A stretch of 40,535 bases of DNA from Bacillus sp. V3B (GCF_024494465.1 NZ_JAETXM010000032.1:1-40535); one strand, 5' to 3'. Counted from the stretch's first letter, positions 24,791 through 35,313 are shown. The notes: generated by a model from the letters alone, not told the origin. Program-made: numbers and translations.

Positions 24791-25045
24791 GTGAAAGAAT
24801 TCGACCGTTTAGTAACTGAGCAAATGAAAACAATGGATCGACTTTTATTTTTACAAGGAGAATTAGAAAGATGTCAGGAAATTGAAACGCAATTGGGAGA
24901 GCTTCAGCAGGAATCTAAGCTTGAAAGTGTACAACTAGAAATTAAAAGAATGAAAGAAGAATTGAAGGAAATCCAACAAATATTTGAAAAGCAGACAGAG
25001 GAAGTTATTCGTTCTTATCAGGAAATAAATGTAACAGCAGGTTAA
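24791..25045 (+). CDS. ygaB: YgaB family coiled-coil protein (84 aa)
   Basis: An almost fully helical, coiled-coil protein: EFDRLVTEQMKTMDRLLFLQ, ELERCQEIETQLGELQQE, then KRMKEELKEIQQIFEKQ. It matches B. subtilis YgaB in sequence pattern and position between sspE and ygaC. Start GTG at 24791 with GGGTGGT upstream; a GTG three codons earlier is possible. Function unknown. Confidence 0.82.
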   Translation: MKEFDRLVTEQMKTMDRLLFLQGELERCQEIETQLGELQQESKLESVQLEIKRMKEELKEIQQIFEKQTEEVIRSYQEINVTAG

Positions 25046-25094
25046 TGGAAAAAACAAACTAAGCAATCGGAATTTCAAGTAAAAATGTAAAAAT

Positions 25095-25131
25095 AAACAA
25101 CCATTGGTGAATTTCAATGGTTGTTTTGTTT
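25095..25131 (+). terminator. Terminator of ygaB
   Basis: A 12-bp perfect stem, AAACAACCATTG (25095-25106) with CAATGGTTGTTT (25115-25126), then TGTTTT. Confidence 0.85.
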
Positions 25132-25290
25132 TAAAATCTCCCGTAAACCGTTATAATAGTAGAAAATAGGAATTGTTCTTTGTTGCCTGTATATTTACTA
25201 AGGAGTATAACTGTACTTATATTATGATGTTATATACATAAAAAATGAATTAAGGTTGCAAAGCGTCCGGTAATGAAAGTAGGGGAAATA

Positions 25291-25821
25291 ATGGGCGTAC
25301 CCATCGAAGGTGAACCAGTACAAATTCATAGCTTTAAACACAATGGGCACATCCATCGCATCTGGGACGAAACAACTGTGTTGAAAGGATCGCAAAACTT
25401 AGTTATTGGTGGAAATGATCGTACAATTGTAACAGAATCAGATGGTAGAACGTGGGTAACAAGAGAACCGGCCATTACTTATTTTCATTCTCAACAATGG
25501 TTCAATATTATTGGGATGTTAAGGGAAGATGGGATTTACTATTATTGTAATTTAAGTTCTCCATTTGTTTATGATGGAGAAGCACTTAAATACATTGATT
25601 ATGATTTGGATATAAAAGTATTTCCTGATATGACATTTAATTTACTGGATGAAGATGAGTATGAGCGGCATCGAAAAGAAATGAATTATCCAGAACCTAT
25701 TGATCAAATATTAAAAACGAATGTCGATACATTGATCCAGTGGATTCGTCAGCGTAAAGGGCCTTTTGCTGCAGACTTTATTGATATATGGTATGAGAGA
25801 TATTTAACGTACAGGCGGTAA
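25291..25821 (+). CDS. ntdP: Nucleoside tri-/diphosphatase, DUF402 (YgaC/NtdP, 176 aa)
   Basis: DUF402 phosphatase acting on nucleoside tri- and diphosphates. Recognised from [40 protein letters not shown], and the metal-binding [15 protein letters not shown] (Tyr/Asp cluster, about 108-122). ATG at 25291 gives 176 aa, the B. subtilis YgaC length; the ORF extends upstream to 25273 without a better Shine-Dalgarno. Neighbours ygaB and ygaD match the B. subtilis order. Confidence 0.92.
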   Translation: MGVPIEGEPVQIHSFKHNGHIHRIWDETTVLKGSQNLVIGGNDRTIVTESDGRTWVTREPAITYFHSQQWFNIIGMLREDGIYYYCNLSSPFVYDGEALKYIDYDLDIKVFPDMTFNLLDEDEYERHRKEMNYPEPIDQILKTNVDTLIQWIRQRKGPFAADFIDIWYERYLTYRR

Positions 25822-25967
25822 GTAGACTGAATGAAAAAATGTATAAGAACTAGCAGAAGTATAGAAGCCGTGTTCATGTGAGGAATGATACAGGTGATTT
25901 CCTTTGTCATTGGCTATATCGATACGCTAAATATCGAAAATTATAGACTGATATCATTAGACAAATC

Positions 25968-25997
25968 ACCTGTTGATTGGATCAACAGGTTTTTATT
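25968..25997 (+). terminator. Terminator between ntdP and ygaD
   Basis: ACCTGTTGAT (25968-25977) pairs with ATCAACAGGT (25981-25990), then a TTTTTATTT tract. Confidence 0.85.
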
Positions 25998-26075
25998 TGA
26001 AGGAGAACCGGGTTGGATCCCTTTTTTAAAGAGAGGATTCTAGCAATAGAAAAGAAAGTGTAAGGTGGGGGAAAC

Positions 26076-27824
26076 TTGGACAGTATACGACGTTATCTAC
26101 AATTTGTAAAACCTTATCGCCTCCAAATCATCGTAACGATCCTTATTGGGATTATCAAGTTTGCTATTCCTTTATTAATTCCACTACTTATTAAGTATGT
26201 TCTAGATGATATCGTTGGAAATGATTTGCTATCAAAAGCGGACAAAGTTGATCAATTGATCATGATTATTGGGATTACGTTTATTATCTTTGTGATTTTA
26301 CGACCGCCTATTGAGTATTACAGACAATATTATGCCCAGTGGACGTCAAGTAAAATATTATATGATATCCGCGATCATCTCTTTACCCATATCCAAAAGC
26401 TAAGTTTTAAATATTATTCAAACACTAAAACGGGTGAAGTGATCTCAAGGGTTATTAATGATGTGGAACAAACGAAAACATTTGTTATGACAGGGTTGAT
26501 GAATTTATGGCTTGATCTTGCTACGATTATCATTGCTATTGCGATTATGATGACAATGGATGTGACGTTAACCTTTGTGTCGATCATTTTATTTCCTTTC
26601 TATGCTTTTTCGATTAAGTATTTTTTTGGAAATCTACGTTCCCTGACAAGGAAACGTTCGCAAGCATTGGCAGAAGTTCAAAGCTATTTACATGAGCGTG
26701 TACAAGGAATGCCCGTTATAAAAAGCTTTGCCATTGAGGATTTTGAACAAACAAAGTTTGATCACGAGAATCGCAACTTCTTGACAAAAGCGATCGACCA
26801 CACAAAATGGAATGCAAAAGCTTTTGCTGTTGTGAATACGATTACTGACATTGCACCATTACTTGTAATTGGTTTTTCAGGGTATCAAGTCATAACTGGA
26901 AATCTTTCAGTAGGAGAAATGGTTGCTTTTATTGCCTATATTGATCGACTTTATAATCCTTTAAGACGTCTTGTCAATTCTTCAACAACTTTAACACAAT
27001 CATTTGCTTCAATGGATCGAGTATTTGAATTTATAGATGAAAAATATGATATTGAAGACAAACCTGATTCAATAGAGTGTGATAATGTAAAAGGACATAT
27101 TGTTTTTGATCGGGTTAATTTTTCATATGGTGATAACGATGAAAATGTACTGAAAGATATTACACTTGATGTTCATAAGGGAGAAACAATTGCCTTTGTT
27201 GGCATGAGCGGCGGTGGAAAGTCATCGCTTATCAGCTTAATTCCTCGTTTTTATGATGTAACGAGTGGAAGAATCCTACTTGATGATGTTGATATTCGTT
27301 CGTTTAAAGTTCGATCGTTAAGAGATAAAGTTGGTATGGTGTTTCAGGATAATATTCTTTTTAGTGAGTCAGTTAAAGACAATATTTTACTTGGAAATCC
27401 TCGTGCTACAGATGAAGAAGTAATCGAAGCGGCTAAAGCTGCCAACGCTCATGAATTTATTATTAATCTACCAGAAGGCTATGATACGAAGGTGGGCGAG
27501 CGAGGGGTGAAATTATCTGGTGGGCAAAAACAGCGAATTGCTATAGCCCGTGTGTTTTTGAGAAATCCACCGATCCTTGTGTTGGATGAAGCCACATCTG
27601 CCCTTGATTTGGAAAGTGAGCATCTTATCCAGGAAGCACTCGATAAACTGGCAAAAGATCGAACTACTTTTATCGTTGCACATCGCCTATCGACGATCAC
27701 CCATGCAGATCGAATTGTCTTAATAGAGCATGGAGAAATTGTTGAAATAGGCAGTCATGAACAGTTGATGTCAAAACAAGGTCACTATTATAAACTCTTT
27801 CAAGTACAGCAGATTGATCAATAG
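26076..27824 (+). CDS. ygaD: ABC transporter YgaD (582 aa)
   Basis: MsbA/BmrA-type multidrug-like half-transporter. The membrane domain has six helices (about 15-310). The ATPase domain has [12 protein letters not shown] (Walker A, about 375), a Q-loop [27 protein letters not shown] and [12 protein letters not shown], then HRLST. The TTG start at 26076 is preceded by AAGGTGGGGG. Position matches B. subtilis ygaD, whose substrate is unknown. Full family length. Confidence 0.92.
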   Translation: MDSIRRYLQFVKPYRLQIIVTILIGIIKFAIPLLIPLLIKYVLDDIVGNDLLSKADKVDQLIMIIGITFIIFVILRPPIEYYRQYYAQWTSSKILYDIRDHLFTHIQKLSFKYYSNTKTGEVISRVINDVEQTKTFVMTGLMNLWLDLATIIIAIAIMMTMDVTLTFVSIILFPFYAFSIKYFFGNLRSLTRKRSQALAEVQSYLHERVQGMPVIKSFAIEDFEQTKFDHENRNFLTKAIDHTKWNAKAFAVVNTITDIAPLLVIGFSGYQVITGNLSVGEMVAFIAYIDRLYNPLRRLVNSSTTLTQSFASMDRVFEFIDEKYDIEDKPDSIECDNVKGHIVFDRVNFSYGDNDENVLKDITLDVHKGETIAFVGMSGGGKSSLISLIPRFYDVTSGRILLDDVDIRSFKVRSLRDKVGMVFQDNILFSESVKDNILLGNPRATDEEVIEAAKAANAHEFIINLPEGYDTKVGERGVKLSGGQKQRIAIARVFLRNPPILVLDEATSALDLESEHLIQEALDKLAKDRTTFIVAHRLSTITHADRIVLIEHGEIVEIGSHEQLMSKQGHYYKLFQVQQIDQ

Positions 27825-27904
27825 ACATGGAAATGTAATAGGAGCAAATAGAATTTTTTTCTAATTCATCCTACTTTGATGAGTATATATTAGTCGATAT
27901 AAAA

Positions 27905-27939
27905 AGCAGCTGAATATTCAGATTCAGCTGCTTTTATTT
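27905..27939. terminator. Bidirectional terminator between ygaD and ygaE
   Basis: AGCAGCTGAAT (27905-27915) pairs with ATTCAGCTGCT (27922-27932), flanked by A5 on the left and TTTATTT on the right, so it can end both convergent genes. Confidence 0.85.
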
Positions 27940-27941
27940 AG

Positions 27942-29021
27942 TTATTCTTGGTCGTCTGATAAAGTGATTTCACTTTCTTTTTTATGATAGGATTGAAAGC
28001 TTGTTATTAATAGATCAAGATGCTCAATATATTCATCATAATCAACAATGGCAGAAATGACCTGCATGAGATGATAGTGCGTAATTTGATCTTCATTTGC
28101 TACTTGTGATTGAAAAGATAAAAACAAGTTAAAAAGCTCTCTTCGGTTTAAGCGGATATCTCCTTCATCAAAAATAACATGGGGTCTGACCTTTCCAATG
28201 AATTTAAGCATCACATGTTCATGATGGTGAATGAGACAATCTAACTGCTGTTGAATGATATTTTGTAAATCATCTGGAAGGCTCACAATTTCATTTTCGA
28301 AGCGATGGAGTCTTTTTAATGTATCTAATGCTCGCTTTAGAGTAGATATCATTTGCCGATAAATAACAAGCTTTCTTGTTTTGACTAAATTGTTCTTTTT
28401 AAAATAATTTCGCTCTTCTTTATACATGAGATAAAATTGATCAATTTTAATTAAGGAATCTTTCAGTTTTTCAATGTCATTCTTTAGTAATTTATGCTCT
28501 GATGCTCCTCGAATATTGAGACGAATCCATTTGGTTATTTCTTCGGTCGAGTTAGAAATACGGTGGTATAGTTTATTTTCATATTTAGGTGGAATAAAGA
28601 CAAGATTGACAATAAAAGCTGAAAGTACGCCTAGCATAATGGTTAAAAAACGAATAAGGGAAAATTCAATAAAAGTATCACCAGGTGTTTCCATAATGGC
28701 GACTAATGTAACTAATGATAATCCAACCGCATTTTCTAATTTTAACTTTATACTGATTGTAATGACAATGATGGCAGCAAGGCCGATGATAAAGACATGG
28801 TTTCCAAAAAGTAATACGAAAATGACGGCAATTAAAGCTCCAATTGTATTTCCTTGTATTTGTTCAATGATGGATAAATAGGATCTGTAAATGGTTGGTT
28901 GAACGGCAAAAATGGCTGCAATTCCAGCAAATACAGGTGATGGTAGATTAAGCAATTGAGCGACAAGCAAGGATAATATGATTGCAATTCCCGTTTTTAA
29001 AATGCGGGCGCCTAACTTCAT
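27942..29021 (-). CDS. ygaE: Aromatic acid exporter-like (FUSC/ArAE) membrane protein (359 aa)
   Basis: The N-terminal half has about six hydrophobic segments with ILKTGIAIILSLLVAQLLNL and FAGIAAIFAVQPTIYRSY, the signature of the ArAE_1/FUSC-like family. The C-terminal half (about 150-359) is cytosolic, helical and rich in His and charged residues (HHHEH near 265). Convergent with ygaD, as for B. subtilis ygaE, hence the symbol (by synteny and topology). Probably an exporter or envelope protein; substrate unknown. Confidence 0.8.
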   Translation of the reverse strand: MKLGARILKTGIAIILSLLVAQLLNLPSPVFAGIAAIFAVQPTIYRSYLSIIEQIQGNTIGALIAVIFVLLFGNHVFIIGLAAIIVITISIKLKLENAVGLSLVTLVAIMETPGDTFIEFSLIRFLTIMLGVLSAFIVNLVFIPPKYENKLYHRISNSTEEITKWIRLNIRGASEHKLLKNDIEKLKDSLIKIDQFYLMYKEERNYFKKNNLVKTRKLVIYRQMISTLKRALDTLKRLHRFENEIVSLPDDLQNIIQQQLDCLIHHHEHVMLKFIGKVRPHVIFDEGDIRLNRRELFNLFLSFQSQVANEDQITHYHLMQVISAIVDYDEYIEHLDLLITSFQSYHKKESEITLSDDQE

Positions 29022-29130
29022 ATGCTACGATTTCCTTTCTGTTAATAAGGGGTTTCTCTACTTTCATTAAACCATTTTGTATTATATTACACAATATGGC
29101 ATGATTCAAAACAAGAATAATAAAATCAAA

Positions 29131-29160
29131 GAAAAAAACGTCCGCGCAAGGCGAACGTTC
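29131..29160 (-). terminator. Terminator of the glutamate-synthase-like gene
   Basis: On the minus strand GAACGTTCGCC pairs with GCGGACGTT across a short loop, then TTTTTTT (A run at 29132-29138 on the plus strand). Confidence 0.75.
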
Positions 29161-29182
29161 GTTTCCTTCGAAATTCTTTAGA

Positions 29183-32100
29183 TCATTCAGTTGAAACAGA
29201 AGGGTCTGCTTGTTCTTTGACTGGTACAATTTGGATGAAATGTTCTTCCGGATTTTCAAGTAACGTAGAAAGCGAACTAGCTTCTTCTTGTTGTTCTTGT
29301 TTAACAAGCATCGCTATATATTGACCGAGTAACTCTTCAATATCGGCTATGCCTTTTTCAGAAAGAGAGGTGACAGAAACTTTTGCCCCTTTGGCGATTC
29401 TACGCGTGATCGCTTCTTTCGTTAAGCCCATTTCTGGCTGATGTCGTACATAGATAACACCGCCGGTCATACCAGCACAAATCCATGGACCTGGGTCACC
29501 AAGAACTAATCCTCTTCCATTTGTCATATACTCAAAGGCAAAACCTTTAATATTTGCATTTACCCCGATATTTCCTGCTTCGTTTTCAGGAATTGGCTTC
29601 TTCACTTGACCACCAACAATCATGTCAGCACCTGAAAGACGAATACCTGCCCTAGCATCAGCATCTCCTTGTGCTACAAGCAGCCCTTTTTGTGCTCCAT
29701 AACCAAATCCTTTTCCAACAGATCCGTTGTAGTAGTTTCCATCTTTACCTTTTGATTTAAAAATAAGGATTTGACCACCGAAAGAAGTTTTTCCAATTCC
29801 ATCTTGTGCCCCACCGTTGACTTCGATATGAATACCTGAGCTATTATAAGCTCCAAGTCCATTGCCTGGAATGGAACCATTAGTATATTTTAGATGAACA
29901 GGTGGCAACTTTTTATACGAGCCATCTAAGCGATTACGAACCCGGTGGCATGAGACACGACTTCCTAAGACACGTTGTTCAGACGTAACACTTTCGTATT
30001 CCCGTGATTGATTAAGATTTTCAACAGTATCATCCAAATACTCAGCACCAACGGCGATTTGAAGCTGACTTTCTTGTGTGGCTTCAGATGTCACCGTATC
30101 GTGTGGATGAAACTGACCAATTTCAAGTGGCTTTAATAAATAAGTAAGGTCTAGTCTGTCTTTTCCACTTGTTTGTTCTAATAGATCCGAGCGTCCAACA
30201 GCATCCTGCAAATGTTTTATACCAATTGAGGCAGCTACTTCTTTTAGTTCATTAGCAAAAGCTGTGAATAAACGGGTGAGACCTTGAACCGCAAGTTCAT
30301 ATTGTCGTGGAACAAATCTTCTTAATCCATGTTCCTTTGCTTGTGCTTCTGAATCAATTTGTGTCGCAATCCCGACATGACATGTATCTAAATGGCAGCC
30401 ACGGCAGGTAGTACAACCTATCGCAACCATGGATAATGTTCCAAAGCCGACGCGATTTGCTCCTAGTAGCATTACTTTCAATACATCTGCCGCACTTTTG
30501 ATTCCTCCATCACCCCAAATTTCAACTTGATCACGTAGACCTGCTTCTAATAGAGCATTGTGGGCGGCCTTAACTCCAATTTCGACAGGAAGACCCACAT
30601 GTTGAAGGGCATGAATTCTAGCAGCTCCTGTTCCACCATCAAATCCGCTTATGGTGATAATATCTGCACCTGCCTTAGCGATGCCGACTGCAATTGTACC
30701 GATATTTGGCACAACGGGTACTTTTACAGCTACCTTTGCTTGATCATTAGCTGTTTTTAATTCATGGATCATTTGTGCCAAATCTTCAATGGAGTAAATA
30801 TCATGGTTGTTAGAAGGTGAAATTAAGTCAGATCCAACGGTAGCATTTCTTGCCTCAGCTATTTTTTCAGTTACTTTTGAGCCTGGTAAGTGTCCGCCTT
30901 CACCCGGTTTCGCACCTTGCCCAATTTTTATTTCAAGTAAATTCGATGAGTTTAATAGTTCGGCATTGACACCAAATCTTCCAGAAGCAACTTGCTGTCC
31001 GCGAGTGTTTGGATATTTTCCGAGCATATCCTTAATTTCTCCACCCTCGCCGTTTAAGCTAATCATATTTAATCGGTTGGCTCCTTCAGCATAGGCTCTA
31101 AAAGCAGTTTCATTTTGTGAACCAAATGACATCGAAGAAATGACAAATGGAAGATTATGCTGTCCCACATGAAGATCTACATCCATGGGTGAAATGGGTG
31201 AACTAGATACTTTGAAATTCGTTAAATGACGAATCGTTGTAGGGTTTTGTTTTTCTTGTTCCGTTATTTTCTCACGATATCCAGCATAGTTGCCAGTTGA
31301 AGCTACTTCACCAATTGCCTTCCAAATTCGTGGAAACAGATGAAAATTCTTCCCTATGCGTTCCTTTTCATTATGATAATCTTCTGCACGTAACAGGGCA
31401 TCCTCTTTCATAGCAGTGAAATCATAAGTTAATTCATTAGAACCAAGAAAGTTGGTAATATTCAAATAGTTAGCCGAATTTTCATGGAGTCCTATGCTTG
31501 AGAATAATCTTCCGTATCCCCGAAGTTCATGAATACCGATTGTTGAAATGACCTTTTCTAGACCTTTAACAAGGGCCGAATATAAATTAACAATTGGTTT
31601 GACCTTTTCTTCCATCACCGTCATAAACATATAATATGGACTAATTAAATCGGCTCCTAAACCGAGGACTGTGATGATATCGTGTAAAGAACGGATTGAA
31701 GCAGAGCGTAATAAGAGCGAGCAATCTCTACGAACGGAATTTTTGACGAGTGCTTGATCAATGGTTGATGTGACTAAATGGGGATCAAGCCAGTAATTTC
31801 CGTTTTGGTGTGCCCCAGAATCATCCAAAATAATGAGTGATTTCCCTAGTTTAACAGCTGTAACTGCTTCATCAGAAAGTCGCACTAATGCATCTTCGAT
31901 CGTTTCCTCTTGTTGAAAAGTAAGGGAGATGGTTGCAACTAGATTGTTCTCCTGATAGTGATGAATTAATTGATCATAGCTAGGCTGATGAACTTCATGA
32001 GAAACTTCAAATCCAGCTTTTCCCTCTATTAAAATAGGAGTTTGTAATTCTACAGTTAGGGCTGTATCTTCCTGTTGAAACAGAGAAGGTCGTTTCCCAA

Positions 32101-33664
32101 CAATTACTCGAGTTGAAAAATGTTCTGTTTCTCGATCTCTATCAATGGCAGGGTTCGTAACAACCGCAACGCTCTCTTTTATAAAATCAGCTATGTTTTT
32201 TCGTTCTGGATTTAGAGCAGCTAGTGGTGCATCATGTCCAAGGGAACGAATCGGTTCAGCCCCTTTTTCTGCCATTTGTTCGATTAATTGGATATGATCT
32301 TTTTCCCAGCCGAATGCTCGATATTGTCCATTATGGATTTTATTTGAATGATTAAAAAGTTGAACGGTATTGTTGAAATTCGGTGGGTCTAGCCGCCTTC
32401 TTATTCCATCTAATCGTAACTTTTTAGAAAAGCGATCATACACTTCTATTTGATAGTTTTCTTGATTAAAACATTTTAATTGAGCACCCACCCATCTAAA
32501 GCCAACCTTTTCTCCGGGAGCAAGTGGTTTTGGTTCATTGACATATTCACTTGATGGAACAATTCCTGGTTCAGACGAGAATAAGTAGGAACTTTCTGTT
32601 TCCAGCATCCATAGTGGGCGAAGTCCTAATGAATCTACGCTAAAAACAGCTTCATCACCAAAGCGTGAAACAATGCCAGCGGGGCCTTGAGCAAAATGTC
32701 CCCAACCTTCGCGTATATAGGTATACAAATCTTGGAGATGGTCTGGATAAGCTTTTATTTCATTAATGATTGGAGGGAATAATAGATCAAGAGCTTCAAA
32801 TAATGAATATCCATCACGACAAATAAAGGTTTCAATTGTCCGACTTAAGTCTTGCGAATCACTCGCATTCTTCACTAGTGGGACGCCAATCATTTTTGCT
32901 TCATCTCTTAATTTTGCAATTGTATTAATCTCTCCGTTATGACCGAGAACACTAAAGGGTTGAACACGAAAAAAGCTCGATAATGTATTTGTTGAATAAC
33001 GGTTATGGCCAAGTGTGATCGCAGAAGCAATGAGTGGGTTTGCTAAGTCATCGTAGTATTTTGGCAGAATATCACCAGCACCCATTACTTTATAAACAGC
33101 ATGATACTGACTTAATGAGGCCACATGCACATGATCGTCTTGTTCTAATTCGAATGTCAAGTCGAACAGTGCTTTTGATAATTTCTGTCCACTTAGACGT
33201 GAAGTACAGGCAAATTGAAGGAAAATGGGATTTTCTTGAATAGCGATTGGACCAAGTGCAGCGGAATTAGTCACTTTGTCTGAATGAAATAACACAGTAA
33301 ATAGAGAGTCTTCAAGTTTTTTGATGAGGGATGATTTAATTGCTTCAGCATCTTTTGTTCTCGTAATAAAAATATGACCGACAACAAAGTGATCTTTTTC
33401 TGCCTCTTGAGGATTTAAACCTGCTTTTTGTAATTTTTCTTTCCAAAGAGTACGTGGGATATCGATATGAACACCAACCCCATCGCCTTCTCCATTAATA
33501 AAACCAGCACGATGGTTCATTGTGACCAAGGCATCTATACAATTCATAATATTTTCTCTTGTCGGGATTTTTCTTTTTTCCAGACAGGCCACAATCCCAC
33601 ATGCATCATGTTCTTGTCTGTTGAAATCCCGAAAAATGGAAAGGCTATTGTTTTGTGTCATCAT
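29183..33664 (-). CDS. Glutamate synthase large-subunit-like protein (1493 aa)
   Basis: A GOGAT alpha-type protein with all four regions. The glutaminase domain has Cys22 in HDACGIVA as N-terminal nucleophile after a 21-aa propeptide, and the central domain follows. The FMN synthase domain has GEGGEIKDMLGKYPN, GQGAKPGEGGHLPG and DGGTGAARI. The Fe-S loop is GCTTCRGCHLDTCHVG, and the C-terminal domain has Gly-rich beta-helix repeats (GGQILIFKSKGKDG, GYGAQKGLLVAQGDADARAG). It makes glutamate from glutamine and 2-oxoglutarate. No small (NADPH) subunit is adjacent, so the electron donor is unclear. The Fe-S loop carries one Cys beyond the usual C-x5-C-x4-C. The gene is an insertion between ygaE and gsaB relative to B. 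subtilis. The ATG at 33664 lacks a close Shine-Dalgarno (see 33669-33709). Confidence 0.88.
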   Translation of the reverse strand: MMTQNNSLSIFRDFNRQEHDACGIVACLEKRKIPTRENIMNCIDALVTMNHRAGFINGEGDGVGVHIDIPRTLWKEKLQKAGLNPQEAEKDHFVVGHIFITRTKDAEAIKSSLIKKLEDSLFTVLFHSDKVTNSAALGPIAIQENPIFLQFACTSRLSGQKLSKALFDLTFELEQDDHVHVASLSQYHAVYKVMGAGDILPKYYDDLANPLIASAITLGHNRYSTNTLSSFFRVQPFSVLGHNGEINTIAKLRDEAKMIGVPLVKNASDSQDLSRTIETFICRDGYSLFEALDLLFPPIINEIKAYPDHLQDLYTYIREGWGHFAQGPAGIVSRFGDEAVFSVDSLGLRPLWMLETESSYLFSSEPGIVPSSEYVNEPKPLAPGEKVGFRWVGAQLKCFNQENYQIEVYDRFSKKLRLDGIRRRLDPPNFNNTVQLFNHSNKIHNGQYRAFGWEKDHIQLIEQMAEKGAEPIRSLGHDAPLAALNPERKNIADFIKESVAVVTNPAIDRDRETEHFSTRVIVGKRPSLFQQEDTALTVELQTPILIEGKAGFEVSHEVHQPSYDQLIHHYQENNLVATISLTFQQEETIEDALVRLSDEAVTAVKLGKSLIILDDSGAHQNGNYWLDPHLVTSTIDQALVKNSVRRDCSLLLRSASIRSLHDIITVLGLGADLISPYYMFMTVMEEKVKPIVNLYSALVKGLEKVISTIGIHELRGYGRLFSSIGLHENSANYLNITNFLGSNELTYDFTAMKEDALLRAEDYHNEKERIGKNFHLFPRIWKAIGEVASTGNYAGYREKITEQEKQNPTTIRHLTNFKVSSSPISPMDVDLHVGQHNLPFVISSMSFGSQNETAFRAYAEGANRLNMISLNGEGGEIKDMLGKYPNTRGQQVASGRFGVNAELLNSSNLLEIKIGQGAKPGEGGHLPGSKVTEKIAEARNATVGSDLISPSNNHDIYSIEDLAQMIHELKTANDQAKVAVKVPVVPNIGTIAVGIAKAGADIITISGFDGGTGAARIHALQHVGLPVEIGVKAAHNALLEAGLRDQVEIWGDGGIKSAADVLKVMLLGANRVGFGTLSMVAIGCTTCRGCHLDTCHVGIATQIDSEAQAKEHGLRRFVPRQYELAVQGLTRLFTAFANELKEVAASIGIKHLQDAVGRSDLLEQTSGKDRLDLTYLLKPLEIGQFHPHDTVTSEATQESQLQIAVGAEYLDDTVENLNQSREYESVTSEQRVLGSRVSCHRVRNRLDGSYKKLPPVHLKYTNGSIPGNGLGAYNSSGIHIEVNGGAQDGIGKTSFGGQILIFKSKGKDGNYYNGSVGKGFGYGAQKGLLVAQGDADARAGIRLSGADMIVGGQVKKPIPENEAGNIGVNANIKGFAFEYMTNGRGLVLGDPGPWICAGMTGGVIYVRHQPEMGLTKEAITRRIAKGAKVSVTSLSEKGIADIEELLGQYIAMLVKQEQQEEASSLSTLLENPEEHFIQIVPVKEQADPSVSTE

Positions 33665-33668
33665 GATT

Positions 33669-33709
33669 CGGCTTAAATGAATGACGTTCCTTAAGCCGGT
33701 TCACCTCCT
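33669..33709 (-). promoter_or_regulatory. Hairpin between Shine-Dalgarno and start codon of the glutamate-synthase-like gene
   Basis: The only strong Shine-Dalgarno (AGGAGGTGA on the minus strand, 33701-33709) is 39 nt from the ATG measured from its GGAGG core. In between, CGGCTTAA and TTAAGCCG form a perfect 8-bp stem (33669-33676 with 33691-33698). If folded, the remaining spacing is 9 nt, the optimum. The stem thus seems to decide translation of the gene. Confidence 0.65.
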
Positions 33710-33825
33710 GAATAAGAATTGGGATCCGACTATTCTAATGAGAGCCAGATTGTCGATTAACATTTTGTATATGACCTTTAAAGAAATAGAAGTGAAGACT
33801 ATGATGTGATTTATTCAGGGCATAG

Positions 33826-33862
33826 TAAAATAAACTTACCGGTAACCAGTAAGTTTATTTTA
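33826..33862 (-). promoter_or_regulatory. Long AT-rich hairpin in the glutamate-synthase leader region
   Basis: A 14-bp perfect stem (33826-33839 with 33849-33862) whose loop contains GGTAACC. It lies 160 nt before the ATG, downstream of the gsaB terminator. It may be a second terminator for gsaB or an attenuator in the leader of the synthase gene. The 362-nt gap 33665-34026 otherwise holds no gene. Confidence 0.5.
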
Positions 33863-33980
33863 TCATATGAATTTTCAGAAATCAATTAATTATGCAAATA
33901 TTGGAATAAGTCAATTTCGTTAACAAGCCATGAGATATTTATTGAACTTAATATGGAAGCGTTTTCATCTAAGGGAACAT

Positions 33981-34009
33981 AAATAAACGGAAGCTCTTTA
34001 GCTTCCGTT
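33981..34009 (-). terminator. Terminator of gsaB
   Basis: AACGGAAGC (33986-33994) pairs with GCTTCCGTT (34001-34009), followed on the minus strand by TTTATTT. Confidence 0.85.
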
Positions 34010-34026
34010 ATGTATATTTATTCAAT

Positions 34027-35313
34027 TCATAGTTGGGAAAATGCATTTTCAACAGCATGAATTGTGGCATCAATATCATCTTCCGTATGGGCAATGGTTA
34101 AAAACCATGCTTCGTATTTGGAAGCAGCGAGATTGATACCTTGATTTAACATAAGCTTGAAAAATCTTGCAAACATTTCTCCATCTGTTTTTTCAGCTTG
34201 AGTGTAGTTTTCAATCTTTTCATTTGTAAAATAAACGGTTAATGCACCTTTTATACGATTGATCGTGATTTGAACATCATGTTCTTTAGCCGCTTTTAAA
34301 ATTCCTTCTTCCAGTCTCCTGCCAAGCTGATCTAAATAATCATATACGCCGTCTTGTTTTAATACTTCAAGACAAGCGATACCAGCCAAAATAGAAGCAG
34401 GGTTTCCTGCCATGGTTCCAGCAGAGTATGCAGGACCTAGTGGTGCAACGTGTTCCATAATGTCTTTTCTACCACCATATGCTCCAATAGGGAGACCGCC
34501 GCCGATGATTTTTCCCATTGCAGTTAAATCAGGAGTGACGCCAAGTAAATCTTGGGCACCGCCATACATAAAGCGGAAAGCTGTAATGACTTCATCATAA
34601 ATAACCAATGCACCGGCCTTATGTGTCAACTCATTGACTTGTTCAAGGAAACCAGGGCTTGGTTCGACCATGCCGAAATTTCCCACAATCGGTTCAACGA
34701 GTACAGCAGCAACCTCATCTCCCCATTTTTCTAATGCCTTTTTGAATGGTTCGATGTCATTGAATGGAACAGTAATGACTTCTTGAGCCATGCTTTTGGG
34801 AACACCTGCTGAATCTGGTATTCCGAGAGTAGACGGACCAGAACCAGCTGCGACAAGTACGAGATCCGAATGACCATGGTAGCAACCAGCGAATTTAATA
34901 ATTTTGTCTCTTCCTGTATAAGCACGAGCGACACGAATGGTTGTCATGACTGCTTCTGTACCGGAATTGACAAAACGGACTTTCTCTAAAGCAGGCATGG
35001 CCTCCTTGAGCATTTTAGCAAAGGTCACTTCATGTAGAGTAGGGGTTCCGAATAAGACACCAGTTTCAGCTGCCTTTTTAATCGCTTCTGTTATATGTGG
35101 ATGAGCATGGCCAGTAATAATTGGACCAAAGGCCGCTAAATAATCAATATACTGATTTCCATCTACATCGAAAAAGTAAGCCCCTTGCCCACGTTCCATC
35201 ACAATGGGAGAACCTCCACCTACTGCTTTATAAGAGCGGGATGGACTGTTCACACCACCGACAATATGTTCGAGTGCTTCCTTATGTAGCCGTTCTGAAT
35301 TTGTAAAATGCAT
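34027..35313 (-). CDS. gsaB: Glutamate-1-semialdehyde 2,1-aminomutase (428 aa)
   Basis: PLP enzyme that makes 5-aminolevulinate for haem. Family motifs: [15 protein letters not shown] near the N-terminus, GCYHGHSD (about 145), EPIVGN (about 205), [10 protein letters not shown] (about 240) and [18 protein letters not shown] with the PLP lysine (about 267). AAAGGAGG precedes the ATG. In B. subtilis two aminomutases exist; the copy between ygaE and bcp is gsaB, hence the symbol from synteny. Full length. Confidence 0.93.
   Translation of the reverse strand: MHFTNSERLHKEALEHIVGGVNSPSRSYKAVGGGSPIVMERGQGAYFFDVDGNQYIDYLAAFGPIITGHAHPHITEAIKKAAETGVLFGTPTLHEVTFAKMLKEAMPALEKVRFVNSGTEAVMTTIRVARAYTGRDKIIKFAGCYHGHSDLVLVAAGSGPSTLGIPDSAGVPKSMAQEVITVPFNDIEPFKKALEKWGDEVAAVLVEPIVGNFGMVEPSPGFLEQVNELTHKAGALVIYDEVITAFRFMYGGAQDLLGVTPDLTAMGKIIGGGLPIGAYGGRKDIMEHVAPLGPAYSAGTMAGNPASILAGIACLEVLKQDGVYDYLDQLGRRLEEGILKAAKEHDVQITINRIKGALTVYFTNEKIENYTQAEKTDGEMFARFFKLMLNQGINLAASKYEAWFLTIAHTEDDIDATIHAVENAFSQL

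Noticed and set aside
28948-29307. 119-codon minus-strand ORF overlapping ygaE start and glutamate-synthase end
   Set aside because: Overlaps two secure genes and a terminator in another frame; the protein looks like a shadow.
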